Notes: generated by a model from the letters alone, not told the origin. DNA of 64,000 nucleotides from Rosellinia necatrix (GCA_021209875.1 JAGYVD010000009.1:2232001-2296000), one strand, 5' to 3'. Positions 47,471 through 60,428 are shown, numbered from the stretch's first letter. Made by a program: numbers and translations.

Positions 47471-47803
47471 AACCTCTGTTTGTATGGCACGTTTCGATTC
47501 ACTGCTTAAGTTGGATGCGCAGTTTCTCGATTACAGCATTCCGGAATTCAATATCCGCAGGATGTCACCATGACCCTGCTATATTACCATGTCGCTTACC
47601 GTGAGGATTCAACAACCCATGCACGTTCCAATTTCTATTTTTAAAACTCTTCTCCCCACGTGGCCAAGGTAATGAACGACGCTTCCCCAACCATGTTTAA
47701 TGAGATTATACTTTAACATGGATCTCAACGTAATTGTACCGCAGTGTTTCCTTGGGCATCCATGACATCTCTCATGTCAGCCGGATTCTCAAGGCGTGCC
47801 AAA
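47471..47803. other. Short gap between two decayed genes
   Basis: Nothing was recognised. The two relics are divergent, so this may have been their common promoter region. Confidence 0.4.
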
Positions 47804-48441
47804 ATGCAGATAAAAATCACGGCCGAGTAAGCGACTACCTACAAACTCGACAACTCAGACGGGTGGTTCGACGATTTCACAAATCCCACTGCCACGAGAA
47901 GCTGGCTAGAGAGGGCAATTGACCGGGGCGAGGACGTCCACATAGTTGTGACCTTCCACGTGCTTGCCAACCCCGGATTATTGGCGAAACCTCCTCAGGG
48001 GTTAAGGCCAACGGGAGGGTCTGTGTTCCGGTCAACCTCGCGCTCACCTCGGTCGGAGTAATCGCGCCTTTTGGTGATTTGACCGGCCCGTCCGCTGAGG
48101 TCGGGAATCAAGTCGCCGACAGCTCGCAGTCCAACTTCTTAGCCCAGGGTGAGCGCATACGCGCGTTCCAGTGCCGCAAAATCTAGCACAAATGGCTTCC
48201 TAGCAAAAGATTTCGATACCTCGCGCCTCTCTAAGAAGCCTCGGTAGTCCTGTGTCGAGAAGGGGAGCGACGAGAGTAAGGAGGAGAACGATACGATCGA
48301 AGTGGGAACGTTGGCGGCCGAGGAAATGGAACTCGATGGAGAATTACATAGGGAGGAGACGGAAGGAGGCGACATGTTCATTTTTCGATCTGGGGAGGAC
48401 AACGAAGAAGAGGAAGGAGAAGAAGAAGATGAGGAGGAATA
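47804..48441 (+). pseudogene. Decayed gene of unknown family with acidic C-terminus
   Basis: Several frames on the plus strand together read like one protein. They give a possible start MQIKITAE followed by a stop, then ATTYKLDNSDGWFDDFTN and DVHIVVTFHVLANPGLL. After a frameshift come VPVNLALTSVGVIAPFGDL and FLAQGERIRAFQCRKI with a stop. After another shift there is a C-terminal segment with VGTLAAEEMELDGELH, GGDMFIFRSGEDNEEEE and a glutamate tail ending at 48441. I remember similar unnamed fungal proteins with the same order but cannot name a function. At least two nonsense codons and two frameshifts make it non-functional. The serine-rich frame on the opposite strand is the complement of the glutamate tail. 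Confidence 0.55.
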
Positions 48442-51015
48442 AACTCGTGACCTTCCTAAAGCCACTTTCAAAGGATTTCACTATATATCAAGCCATGATA
48501 ATCATCCCCCCATTCTCTAAGTGAAGTACGTATGACGCCCGGCTTCTAGCTAAAGTCCGGGATGGTCCATGCGAGAATCTAGTGAAAGGGGGTGCCGATG
48601 ATCCCGACTAATCGTTCGCTAAATGCTTCGATCAACGTAATCAGTATAATTTCAGTTTTGTTACATTTATAATGACCTTAAAATATATTAGTTAACTATT
48701 TCTAATAGGCCAATGCTACTTTTGCTCCTGTCATATTCATTTCGCTTCATTTCCCCCCCTTGCCCTTATAACCTCTTGGTCTCTCTCATCCAGCGCCCGA
48801 ACTAGTACGTGTCAGTGCGAGATAAGTATATCGACGGATTCGTCGCCGTATGTTCCCATTCTACGCAATATTTTTTATTCGTAAACGCCTCAACCATTTG
48901 TGTTAGCGTTTACAAACCGGTCTAGGCCACCCTACCCAATACACGAAATCAAGACTGCAATGTGTAAGGCAATTTTTTACTTGAGAGAAAGGCAACCAAT
49001 GCCGGTAGGACAGTAATTGTTTAATTGGTCAACAAAATCTGGTAAACAGGTAATCCCCGCAATACCGCAACAACACGGAACAGGCAATTCGGGAGGCACG
49101 ACACAGGTCTTCTAGAATAGTAGGCGCTCACGTAGGATATTTAGACCCCAATGTTGTATTAGTGCTTACGCGGGTAGCAGTAGCTGAAGCTTATGTTTCA
49201 ACATTAGAAACTTGCTACTATCCTGTATACTATGATTTCAAAGGTTTTCATACAAAGATTTAACGTTGATATTCAGTAGAACGATAAGAACGGTGATATA
49301 TACCACGATTTCTTTCTTTATCGTAAAAGGCCAGACGCAGCAGACTCATGGTAAGGGGCAGTCATCGATATCTATCTGCATATGACTTTGTTGACCAACC
49401 GTTTGATTGGTGAGTAAAATTAGCTAAACACGGGGGCGACATCACCTGGGGCTCGTTATGCCCGCGAAGAACAAAGTAACAGGTTGTATGTGTAGCCGCG
49501 GGAGGGCCACTCAGAACCGTCCACCCTTGGGGTAAGAAGTGTTTTGTTCGAGTCCCACTAGCAAAATGGAGACATCGGCAACGCAAAGCGACTTGGGGGC
49601 TATACGCAGCCGGCGATATACATAGAAAAACCCATGTATGTTATATCGATCACAGCACCACTGCAATTCATGATTGGTCCCGGGTAGGCCCTGTGAATTA
49701 AGGGATGCACGACTGCCGAGAGATGCCACGTGCACTAAGAATGCACAATGGAGAAGTTCCATTGAAGGTGCTATCGTTGGACAGCCCTAGAGCCACGTTT
49801 TCTACGCAGGTCTTACACTGCCTGGGTGAGCATGCGAAGCTAGAATGGATATGTATCATCCCCGGCTTCCTCGCCTCACCGCAAATCCTAGAATGATAGG
49901 AAGGCTGAAATGACGAACCATTCACCCGTTTTTGGCCTGTCACAGACTCCGATCTCATGAACCCTTACCAATGGAAACCGCCGTTGCGTCCCTGAACGGG
50001 TCCGAGGAGCGTCGCGAAAATATGCTGTTGTGGCGGGCAGGCCAGTCAGGATCTTAGCTGAGATACCCTCACGGTAACAGGGGGATTTGGGGGATGTTGC
50101 CATGCATGTTGCAGATCGGATACGACGTCGAGACGGGAACACCGACTGGTCAGTTTCCCCGGACCAGGGCTTCGACAGCACAATGCTTATCTGGCGGGCG
50201 GCACCCCTATAAGCGGACCACGTTGTGGCGTGTGAGCAGCACAGATTGAAGCCTCAGCTTCTCTGGGCTACAAGCGCAATGTCTTGGTGACTATATACCG
50301 CGAGCCTGTAAGCGGAGCTGCGAAAGACACGGACGAAACGAGTGTGTTGTTGCGCGCTTTGTAGAAACCTGGCATGTTGCTTCGTTCGTAGACGAATTTG
50401 CGTCGTCTTCTGACACCGATGCCGAGAAAAGGACCCCCATCCAACCCCAACCCCTACCTAATGCCCCTATGCACATACAGTGGTGTACCCAAATGGTTAG
50501 CGACCGGCACTGGCATATTCGCTGGCATACATAACTAGTGCCATCCCCGGATTGCTCCAGCTCCGTGCGGCTGTCAAAGATACCGTCAGCCCGGTGGCCA
50601 GAAGCCCCCAAACTGATCGAGTCTAGCTCCCACTATCGAGCGCCCAGCGAGGATCCGAGTGGTTGGGGGCCATTTGCCTTGGTCAGAGTCAGGCACACAT
50701 CTCTGGATAGAGGAAGCACCTCAGTTGGAGATCGCTGTGTGGAGTGTTGTCCGCCAACTTGGACAGAGACGCCCCTCGTATCTGTCGTGTAGCGTATCTC
50801 ACGACGGCCTGTATACTTGGCTATGCTTTTATGCGCCCGTTTCACGATTCCACTGTTTTTTTCTCGCTAAAATGGGTTGATACCAGAGGGACATCACTCG
50901 GAACAATGGCCGGAATTACCTTCGTTAGTTGTGCAGTGTGCTGTAGGACTGTCTATCCCACTGGGAGGAGGGGAGGGACGAGGGGCTGAGTGTGTCCCAT
51001 AGCACCCACCTACCT

Positions 51016-51065
51016 ATTTATTATTATTATTATTATATATTTTTTTTTTTTTTTTTTTTTTTTTT
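51016..51065. repeat. (ATT)n followed by a T-run
   Basis: TTATTATTATTATTATATA is followed by about 27 consecutive T and an AG. It is a homopolymer/microsatellite in non-coding DNA; no coding sequence is attached. Confidence 0.85.
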
Positions 51066-51139
51066 AGAGCCAGCCTCATGTCAATCCGCTGCACAAATGT
51101 AGTTATAGGTAGCTACTTGATTTGACTAAGTGACTGCAT

Positions 51140-51260
51140 GCACAACTTAGGTACCCAAGCAGGTAGTTAGTCGTTCCAGAACGCCCTAGGTACAGAATTA
51201 CATGGTGCAGACCTACCTGCCTACCTAAGGTAGGTACTTATCTACACTACCTTAGGCAGG
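51140..51260. repeat. Cluster of TACCTA/TAGGTA palindromic motifs
   Basis: Many copies of TAGGTA and TACCTA occur in both orientations, including ACCTACCTGCCTACCTAAGG directly facing TAGGTACTTATC, so the stretch can fold into a hairpin. Similar blocks occur at 3370-3405, 40028-40050, 53270-53310, 53937-54010 and 62985-63050. Confidence 0.6.
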
Positions 51261-54200
51261 TGGGTAGGTATGTCCCAGCAAAAATACTGTGCGTTTCAAA
51301 ACATGCGACTGTGTTACTCACATACCTACTCGGCGTTACGGCGATGGAGCGGGGTAAGCACACTGTTTTCAGTCCAGAGTTTTCCACGTAGGCAGCACCT
51401 GCTAGATATGTAGGTGCCGTAAGAGGTACCTTAGGTACTCGTTAACTACATACATACGTACTAAGCGGTAATCTATTTGTTCAGGCCGTGTAAGACGATA
51501 TACTGTGGCCGAACAATCATTTTCCTATACAGGCAAGATAAGACTGGCGTTATTGTGGCACCTGTAGAGGCTTGTTATATACCTTTCCTGCCTCCTTACG
51601 ATGAAGCTACATGACGGACAGAAGCTGGCAATGCCCAAAGGCGATGATGCGGATATAGATAGTTGCATACCATGGTATCTAGTAGTTAGCTGGTTACCAC
51701 CCGGTCCTCTAACGTTGGTTCGGTGGGCTTGCTGGCATATTCTTGCCATAGCCTACACTTTGCTCAATGCTAGCCTGCTTGCCTGTGCCTTTTGCCTGCT
51801 TTCTTTCGAGAGGCCTCCTCCTGTGGACTACCTACTTACCCGAGGGGTCCCCATTTTAGGACAGGTTGGGACTAAAAAGGTAGTCCTGTCCTAACCCTGT
51901 TCACTCCCTACCTACATTGAATTTTTTGGTACCCTGTTACATATCTTGTATTACACTGTTCAATCAGCAGAGTTTTAGGTAGGCTTTTATAATCCACTTC
52001 TACAGGTCACGACTACTCTTTTTTATGATGCAGTTTGACCAGTCCTTCTGTTTTTAACTGGACATTACTGTAACAGCATTTTCTAGTCTAGCACCATAGG
52101 CCTTCCAACAGTGTTTCTTCCGAACGGGTTGAAACTGAAGTATTTTTTACCAAAAGTACACCTGCATGTTGTACCAACCCGAAGGTACAAGGTCTAAGGT
52201 CTAACATCGCTATGGACACTCTGCCAATAGAGTGTCCTAAAACCGGATCCTCCCTTACTGGGTGTAAATGGATGCTTTTCGAAGCAAATTCTGCATCTTG
52301 TTTCCGTTGCGTATGGGCGCGCCAGCATAACTTCGGCATGACCCTATCACGAGGCTCGTTACTCTCACCGTCTGGTTACTCGTACTCAATGCCCTGAATA
52401 GATTCTATGTATCCCTAGGTAGGCATCATTCGCTGAATCCCATCCAGGATGGCGCGGACGATGAATACTAAGCCGTTGCAGGCACTTAATATCTACCTAG
52501 GTCGGTCGGCCAGTCAAGTTGTTTCTTTCCTTCTTGGCGGTCTGCTTGTCTGCCGGCTGGCCGTGTAATTATATTAATACGATCTGCAGACAGCTTGCGT
52601 TGTGTTACTAGGTTAGGTAGGTTCGGCCAGGTATGTCTTTTCCTGAGGCAGTGGAACACGAATATGCACCGACACTGCCTGGAATCTGTGTTCGAAAAGG
52701 ACCTCCTGCTCCCGATTCGCTGCTCACAACCACGACAACTGCACTGAATCACACGTGCCATCCGGGCCTCTCCCGGAGGACCATCAGGTCAGGTAGGTAG
52801 CATCTGTTGGGTATACCAATAGCCAATGCTGGCTTCGCATAGATTTGGATGTCATGTGATAACTCAGTGCTCACTCGTTAGGTATTTAGGTCATGTTAGA
52901 CTTTCTCGCATAGTACGACACATACGCTGCAGAATCCCAACATGAACAATATGTTCCCTTAGTAGGTAAGTAGGCTAGGTTGTGTTCTCTGGTTCTCTTG
53001 GTGCCTGGTTTCGGTTATATATAGTTCTGAATTCACCTGCCTACTGTAGGCAGTCTCTCGTTCTGGGAAATTTACCTCAATGCTCATCTCATCAGTGTTC
53101 AAAGTTGTTGCGGCATTGTGTATGCGCCAGTTGTGTTTTATCGTGGCTTTGCCGCTTTGCCAAAGGGTTTGAGCTGTAACAAATTGTAGATCGCTATGGT
53201 CATCGAGTGGCCCCCATTCCCCCACCCTACCTAGCCGAGCTGCAGATAAGTTAGTGGGTACCCTTGGGTACTTACGTACGTACTTGGATGTACGGAGGTG
53301 CCTAGGTAGGTACTCAAGTAACATTGCGTCCACTCCCAACCTCAGCCGTCAGCCAGACAAGGTCGTACCATCTCACTTCGTCACAAAACCTTTCAGGGCG
53401 CCCAAGTTTGTGATTATTTGTTCTATGCACCTGACATACAAACCACAACCAATCTTCTCCTATTTTCTTTTTATAGATTATACACGATTGCGCAACCCAG
53501 GTAGACTTTGAACCGTTTACTCGACAGACCTACACTAGTATGTACAAGATTTATCTACCCCAGTTCTTAATCTGCAGGACTCTGAATCTATCCAACCTGG
53601 TATTTACAATAAGACTGCACAGGGATTGGTACGTCCCTAAGGCACATTTGTCTTACTAGCACTGATATACTTCCCTTCAGCCTTACTCCCCCCGGAGCAA
53701 CAGAGCACCGCCATCGTGTCTAGTGCCATCAGCTCGTCCAGCCACAGTGGGCGATTAGTGGAATCGGTGGAATCAGTGGGATCAGGAAGCAACAGAGGTC
53801 CTCCTCCAGAGGGGCAGGAGAGCACCACCAATCCACCATCCGACCTATGATTGATTGTTTCACTAAAATAGCGTGCCTATCTATTTTCTCACCCTATCAA
53901 ATCAACCAGTAACTACCGTACGTCGCTACAAGGGAGGGTAGGTAGGTTACCTTAGGTAAGTTATATACCTACCAGGTACTAGTTAGTCTAGGTACCTAAG
54001 GTAGGTACTTGCCCAACCGCCGCCGGACAACAACTCCCACCACCACAACAACACCTGGAAGCTGGAAGCGATACATCCCTACTTGCTCGCAGTGTTCGAG
54101 TAAACTTCCAAACTACATATCTAGCTTACCCCCATCCAGTCCCCAGTTTGCTGGAACCCTGTCGCGCGCTTCTTCCCTCGCTGCCAGGTACTCGACAAGG

Positions 54201-55001
54201 GATAGGTAGTGTACACCTGTCGGTCTTGGTAGGACTTTTGATGCCCTCCCATTGCACTACGCTACCTGCTTCGACCGACGTGCATGCCCCGTTCTGCCCC
54301 GTCTAGAACCCCCCTCCAACGCACTGCTACCCGACCCAACGGCAGCCAATCCTACATAATCAGACTTAATATACAAAGTCGATTTGTATCCATGCGGATG
54401 GATATCGTCTAGCCATCGATAACCACCCGCCAAACGAACGAACAACCCGTGCGAAAACTCACCGCACCTGCCCCTCCAAGCCCAAACATCGCCCGCGACA
54501 TAGACTGAAGGAACCAGCGAAGACGAGGTTGCGAGAGGGACCGTTGTAGGGAATTGTACCGTGCCGTCCAGCTAGCGAGAGGAGACGAAAAGAGGGACAG
54601 AGGAATGACTTTGTCGCCAAGCAACAACCTGACCAAGCCCCCCTTTCGCTGCCCACCCCCCCCTCGCATGTCCCTTTGATCCCCCGGTCGAGCGAGTCTG
54701 ACAGCCAGCCCGGACACGTCCTCCTCCAGCCCAAGCAGCAGTCGCAATCAGCTCGGTAGCTACCTATCTACCTGGTTAGCAGCAGTAGCGGCAACAACAG
54801 CACCAGCGGCACCAGCAGTGGTTGACGGCAGCAGCAAAGTGCGACCTACCTACTTACTGTAGCTTGCCTGGTCTGGCCTAAGCCGCCTCCTCGTCCTCCC
54901 TCAGTTAGACCACTCATCCCCGACTTTCCTTCTTCTACCTCACTTACCCTCCCCACCTACTCACCTTCTCTTTCTCCTCCTTCTTCTCTTTTTCCTCCCT
55001 T

Positions 55002-57462
55002 ATGAATTCTCTGAATTCTCGCTTTAAGGGCTTCGGATTAGGTAAACGGAAGTCCACCGCCAGCATCCCCCCTTCAGACAATCCGCCCGCCAGCTCTACC
55101 CCTCCACCGCAAATCACGCAGGCCTACCCGCTGGGAGCTGCACCACCGCAGATTCCACCGCCCACGAGTCAGCCTGGCCCCGCGCCCACGGCTGCCTCTG
55201 CCCCCCCGCCATCACAGGCCAGTCTCCCGATAATGAACCATCCCGGCGCTGGACCCCGTCCACCCAGCTATACTCCCAATTTCCCACCCGGCGCTCAACA
55301 GCCCATCGGCCGCACCAGTCCCCTCACTCAGAACCCAACGCGCACCCCGCCCACACAAATGGTTGGCGGCCCTCCTCCCATCAACACCGGCGCTCCCGTC
55401 ACGGGATACCCTCCGGCGATGCACATGCAACCTGGCGCACAACCCGCCCCGGGCGGTCCAGGCGGCCCTCCTGGTTATCCTCCCGCCGGCTACCCGCAGC
55501 CTGCTCCCGCCCCGCAGCAACAGCCCAGCAATGCCATGAGCACGTATGGGCGGCCTGCCGCTGAAGTCGAGGGCAATAGCCGAAGTAAGGCTCAGTTGAT
55601 TGTTGGCATCGATTTTGTACGTCGCCCAAATGAGCCGTGGACTCGTAGGACATATCTGACCATTTTAGGGCACAACATTTTCCGGCGTCGCATTTGCCTT
55701 CGCAACGAACAACGAGGCCAAGGAAGATATCATTACCGAATGGCCGGGCGCAGGATCCTACACGAAACAAAAGGTTCGGAGCCGAGACAGGAGACAGGAG
55801 AAGTAATTGGCGAGAACTGACTGACATGGCTTAGATCCCTACAGTCCTCTACTATGATCAATACCAGAAGGTGGTTGGATGGGGCCCGGATATTGCTGAT
55901 GCATTGGCGCCCACTGGGTATCCCAAACCAGGAGTCCAGAAGGTTGAGTGGTTCAAGCTGCAGCTCATGTTGTCCGGGAACACATACATTGATCCCATTA
56001 ACTTGCCGCCACTACCGCCAGGAAAGTCCGAAATTGATGTCGCCGCTGACTATCTGTTCAAGCTACGACAAGCTATGAGAGCGGCGCTTCAGAAGACCTT
56101 GGGTGAGGTTTTTAACAGAGAGGAGCGAAACATTCGTTACTACCTGACCGTCCCCGCCATCTGGAACGACGCTGGCAAGGCCGCTACGAGAGCAGCGGCG
56201 ATACAAGCTGGCTTTCTCCGGGACGAGAACGATAACCGGCTTACACTGGTCAGTGAACCCGAGGCAGCATCTCTCTTTTGCGCCAAGACGGGCCTACTCA
56301 ATCTGAAGGTTCACGACGCCATCCTTATCGTGGACTGTGGCGGCGGTACCGTAGATTTGATCGCTTATGAGGTCGAGGATGAGAACCCATTCACCGTGGC
56401 CGAGTGTACAGCTGGTTCCGGCGATTCATGTGGCTCAACCGCATTGAACAGGAATTTCAGTAACATTCTACGCACCAAAATCCGTAAGATGAAGTTGCCA
56501 GATGGATCTAAGACCGCCGGCCGTGTTTACGCCAAGTGTATCATGGACTTCGAGAACCGAATCAAGGCCGATTTCCGAAACAATGGGCAGAAATGGGCCG
56601 TGGATGTGGGCATCGAGGCCGAGTTCCCAGAGGCAGGCATCGAAGAAGGGTATATGACATTCACAAACGAGGAGATCCTTCAGTGCTTCGAGCCCGTCGT
56701 CAACAGGATCCTGGAGCTTGTTAGAAACCAAATTATCGCAATTCAGGCACAGAACCGAACATTGCAAAACATCCTAGTGGTCGGTGGTTTTGGTGCGTCT
56801 GAATATCTTTTCCAGCAGATTAAACTTCACGTGCCCCCCCAGTTCCAGTCTAAGGTAGTGCGGCCTATGGACTCGGTTGCTGCCATCGTCAAAGGCGCTG
56901 TTACCGCTGGTATCACGGAGAGAGTCATCACCCATCGTGTTGCTCGCCGGCACTATCTCATGGCTACGCTTCAACCATTTAAAGAGGGCTACCATCCCGA
57001 GGCGTACCGTGTACCCTCTTTGGACGGCAAGGACCGATGCAAATTTACTCGGCAAATCTTTGTGCAGAAGGGTCAAAAGGTCAAGATTGGCGAGCCAGTG
57101 AAGGTGTCGTTCTTCCGACAAGTGGCACCCGGCGCTACGCTCATGTACGAGGATATCCTCTATGCATGTGACGATGATGTGTGCCCCGAATATACCAAGG
57201 ATCCCCGTATGTGTCACCCTCAACCCCGTCTCCCCCCAAATTGTAGACTAATAGCAGGGCAGGTATAAAGGAAGTGGTGACTCTGACGTCGGATCTATCG
57301 CGAAAGAATCTAGAGAAGGATTTCGAACGCATGGATACGCCCCAGGGTACATTTTACCGAGTATATTTCGATATCTACCTCACGCTAGATGGATCCGAAT
57401 TCAGTGCTGAGCTGGTATGCCAGGGAGAGGTGATGGGCCGCTGCCGATCTCGATTCAGGTGA
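55002..57462 (+). CDS. Hsp70-like (HSPA12-type) actin-fold ATPase with proline-rich N-terminus
   Basis: Four exons (55002-55616, 55669-55773, 55835-57206, 57263-57462) join to 763 residues. The first 195 residues are low-complexity Pro/Gln/Gly/Ala-rich. The ATPase begins QLIVGIDFGTTFSGVAFAF, whose phosphate-1 loop DFGTT is completed across the first intron. It continues with VVGWGPDIADAL, TVPAIWND, VSEPEAASLF and the phosphate-2 loop ILIVDCGGGTVDLIAYEV. The adenosine motif is ILVVGGFGASEYLFQQI. The C-terminal part (FTRQIFVQKGQKVKIGEPV, TLTSDL) replaces the usual substrate-binding domain of Hsp70. This is the fungal group related to HSPA12 rather than a classical chaperone; the ligand is unknown. 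Introns have consensus borders except the second donor (GTTCGG). The long CT-rich leader suggests a strong, constitutive promoter. Confidence 0.9.
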
Positions 57463-58986
57463 TAAAAATAAAAATAAAAATAAAAGCATGGATTGTGGGG
57501 TAATTGCATAGCGGAATGGGTGGTTCTGATTTCGGTTTTTAATGTTTCGTTTTCGACATAAATTTCCACCACGTTAGCTCACTGATACCTTTGCACGGCA
57601 CAACGATGCATCGCCTATGGCCCACGGATGGACCCGGCTCATCATATATGGCACTTCAGGATACCACCTCTCGGGGGAAAGCGTTTCCTTTAGTCGCAGG
57701 CAGATGTGCAGTGACATGTCTAGTCTGGATGAGTGGATGATTAATGAACAGAGATGTTGGCATAAAAAGGGCCATCAGGTGGTTGGGCTAAACCCACCAA
57801 ATAGTTCAACTCCTGATGACCCCTCCCGACAGGACTTTGTGAGAATTTGTCCCCCTCTACCGCAGAAAGCACAAGAAGCCTGGCCGACGACCCTGGAGGT
57901 AGAATTCGAGGTAGAATCCGAGCTAGAATTTAAAGTGCTATATTTTAGCTGAAGTATTTTTAGTATAGATTGTGAGGGCGTGCTTAATGGTGCAAGTAGT
58001 GACTCTCTGCGCTCTTAGCCAACGAACAGGCCCCATCTCCTACTTGATACATTGATGGGCATGCGAGCGGAGATGAGGGAACTCGCATGTGATGGAGGGG
58101 TTGTAACGAGGTTGAACGGTTCGAAATAGGCCGACACCTACGGGCATCTTGAGGAAGGTCCATGAGTGCGTTGCCATACAACAAAACTTTGCTCGAAGAT
58201 GAAGATCGAAACATATACCCTGGCCCCCGACGGTCGCAGCCGACAAGCAGTCATAACGTAGCAATAGCCAGCCTTGGGAAGCCGTTAGCATATATCCGAC
58301 GAAATAGCTTGCACCTGACCAGGAAAACAGGACCCGGTAGCCAGTCGTTACTGCGTCATTGCCGGAAACTGCTATGACGGTGGAAGGCCAACGTGCCCGA
58401 CGACGGCGGCGGCAACGTCAGCGTACGTCGTTGCGATAGTGGTTCCCCGAGTCATCTGCGGCCTTGCCTTCCTTCACTCCTCAGGTCTTCCCAGTTCTCT
58501 GCGTCTGGTAGACCGCCGATGGCTACAGCAACAACTACAGCAACAGCTTTACCCCTAACTAACGAAACACGCGTTCTCCTGGTAGTCTTCGTTAACCTTC
58601 CCCTTCATTTATATCCGTCTTTTCGCCCTCTCTCCCTACATAGTTCCCTATTTTAGACGCTTGCTTATCGAGGGTTACATCATTCAGAGCCTTTCAATTC
58701 CAATTATCTCCAGCTCCTCTGGTCCCTGCTTCTCCGTGTCCCTGCTACCTTCTTGTCTAGCTTATACATTCACCCTCTTCTATTTCTTTGGCCGGGCGTT
58801 CGGGAGTTGGTAAAAGAGAGAGAGAGAGAGAGCTTGGGATTCTCGACTAGTACTTTTTGTAGTCAAAGCCTTGTCGGCCTTGCGTCACGAGTCCTCCGCC
58901 TAGCCAGTGTGCTATGCGCGGAAGAATCTATTGCTCAAACCACAGTACTGCCATTTCCTGTCCCTTAGCTGGATAGCGAAGTCAAC
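57463..58986. other. Intergenic region: 3' end of the Hsp70-like gene and promoter of the thaumatin-like gene
   Basis: AAAAATAAAAATAAAA lies just after the stop codon and could serve as a polyadenylation region. A GA repeat lies at about 58812-58832. No gene was recognised, although 57617-57952 is open on the plus strand without motifs. Confidence 0.55.
58812..58832. repeat. (GA)n microsatellite
   Basis: About ten GA units lie some 150 bases upstream of the thaumatin-like gene start. Confidence 0.8.
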
Positions 58987-60428
58987 ATGCGCCAACCGCA
59001 CCTGCTCCGAAACCGTCGATGGGCTCTGGTGAACGTATTGGCGGTATCCACCACGCTCTTGTTGTCCCTCCTATCCCGGGTGCCGGAAGCGGCAGCTGCT
59101 GTGTATCCGAGCAATCACAAGCTGTTCGAGTTCGACCATCTGCCGCCGAGCCGAGCCCTCCAAGGCATAACACGGCCGCCCGCCAAGCGCAACGCGGCCG
59201 TCCCGCTCATCATAACCAACAACTGCCCGGACGTGCTGTGGCCGGGGATCGCATCGCAGGCCGGAGACGCCCCCGCGGTCCACGGGTTCGAGCTCGGCCC
59301 GGGGCGATCCAGGAAGCTGACGGTCGGCCCGACGTGGGCCGGCCGAGTCTGGGGCCGCACGAACTGCACCGTCGGCGGCGACACGGCGACTTGCCAGACG
59401 GGCGACTGCCTGGGGAAATTGAACTGCATCTATGGCGTATGTGAACCTGATATCTCCCCGTATTTCGGATCTACCTACCCACCTATCTACCTACCTACCT
59501 TATTTACTTACTTACTCTCTCTCTCTCTCTCTTCTCGCTCGAATGCTTATCTATATACCATGGGCAGGGCGAAGCCCCCGCGACCCTGGCCGAATTCAAC
59601 CTCGCAGGCGGGGTGGCGGGCGCGCAGACGTTCTACGACATCTCGCTCGTAGACGGATACAACCTACCGCTAGGCATCGTGTACCACGGAGCGGGGGCGG
59701 GAGAAGCGGGGGGCAACGCGACCTTCATCCCGCCGAACCTGGCGAACCCGGCGTGCATCGCGACGGCGGGGTTCCTGGGGGCGCCGAGCGCGGCGGGGCT
59801 GACGTACACGAACGCGACGTACCCGATGCCGTACGAGCCGACGCTGACGAACGGCGACCTGTCGGGCTGGTGCCCCTGGGACCTGCAGGTATTCCCGGCC
59901 CGGCGGCCGCCCGGCGACGGCATCTACCCGTACCCGGACGACGACGCCGGCGCCCGGCGGCCCGTGTTCGACCCGTGCCTGAGCGCCTGCGCGTCCGCGC
60001 ACCGGCCCAGCGACTGCTGCACCGGCCCCTACGGCGACCCGGACGTGTGCCGCCCGGGCCTGTACTCGCGGCGCGCCAAGGCCGTCTGCCCGGACGCCTA
60101 CAGCTACGCCTTCGACGACCGCACGTCCACCTTCATCATCCCCCGCGGCGGCGGCGGCGGCGAGGGTTGGGAGGTCGTCTTCTGCCCCGATGGCCGCAGC
60201 ACCAACATCCAGGCCACGTTCGCGGACGAGCTGCACCGCATCGCGAGCGGCGGCGCCGTGGATGTGAACTTCGTCGAGCCGGAGACAGACAGCAGTAGCA
60301 GCAGCAGCAGCAGCAGCAGCAGCATTAGCAGCAGCAGCGCGGCGGCAGAAATCATCGGTCCGCCTCCGCGGGGATTTGTGGTGCTTTACATAGTCGTGGT
60401 GGTGTATTTGACCCTTTCGTTTGGCTGA
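58987..60428 (+). CDS. Thaumatin-like protein, probably GPI-anchored
   Basis: Two exons (58987-59436 and 59568-60428) join in phase 0 to 436 residues. An N-terminal signal segment (LVNVLAVSTTLLLSLLS) is followed after about 70 residues by the thaumatin fold. It shows ITNNCPDVLWPGI, FELGPGRSRKLTVGPTWAGRVWGRTNC, LNCIYGGEAPATLAEFNL and FYDISLVDGYNLP (the acidic cleft segment). Many paired cysteines follow, for example DPCLSACASAHRPSDCCTG. The C-terminus has a serine run coded by AGC repeats and ends in a hydrophobic tail (FVVLYIVVVVYLTLSF). Signal peptide, Ser-rich stalk and hydrophobic end together indicate a GPI-anchored wall or surface protein. The family can bind or cleave beta-glucans. The intron holds a CTACCTAC and CT repeat. 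Confidence 0.9.
60288..60340. repeat. (AGC)n repeat coding for poly-Ser
   Basis: Consecutive AGC/AGT codons encode the serine stalk near the C-terminus of the thaumatin-like protein. Confidence 0.85.

Larger units (their letters stand above)
48442..55001. other. 6.5-kb gene-poor region with microsatellites and CCTAGGTA-type motifs
   Basis: I found no family-level homology in any frame. The left part (48.4-51.0 kb) has many short frames without motifs. A T-run of about 27 preceded by ATT repeats lies at 51016-51065. From 51.1 to 54.0 kb, TAGGTA/TACCTA motifs and CCTAGG or CCTAAGG palindromes are very frequent. The last 300 bases (54700-55001) are a CAG/CAA-rich and then CT-rich leader of the Hsp70-like gene. 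Confidence 0.5.

Noticed and set aside
48139..48471. Serine-rich minus-strand frame of 110 codons
   Set aside because: It is the complement of the glutamate-rich tail of the plus-strand relic.
51038..51065. Long T-run as the poly-A tail of a retroposed gene on the minus strand
   Set aside because: No coding sequence or target-site duplication is seen next to it, and it is preceded by an ATT microsatellite.
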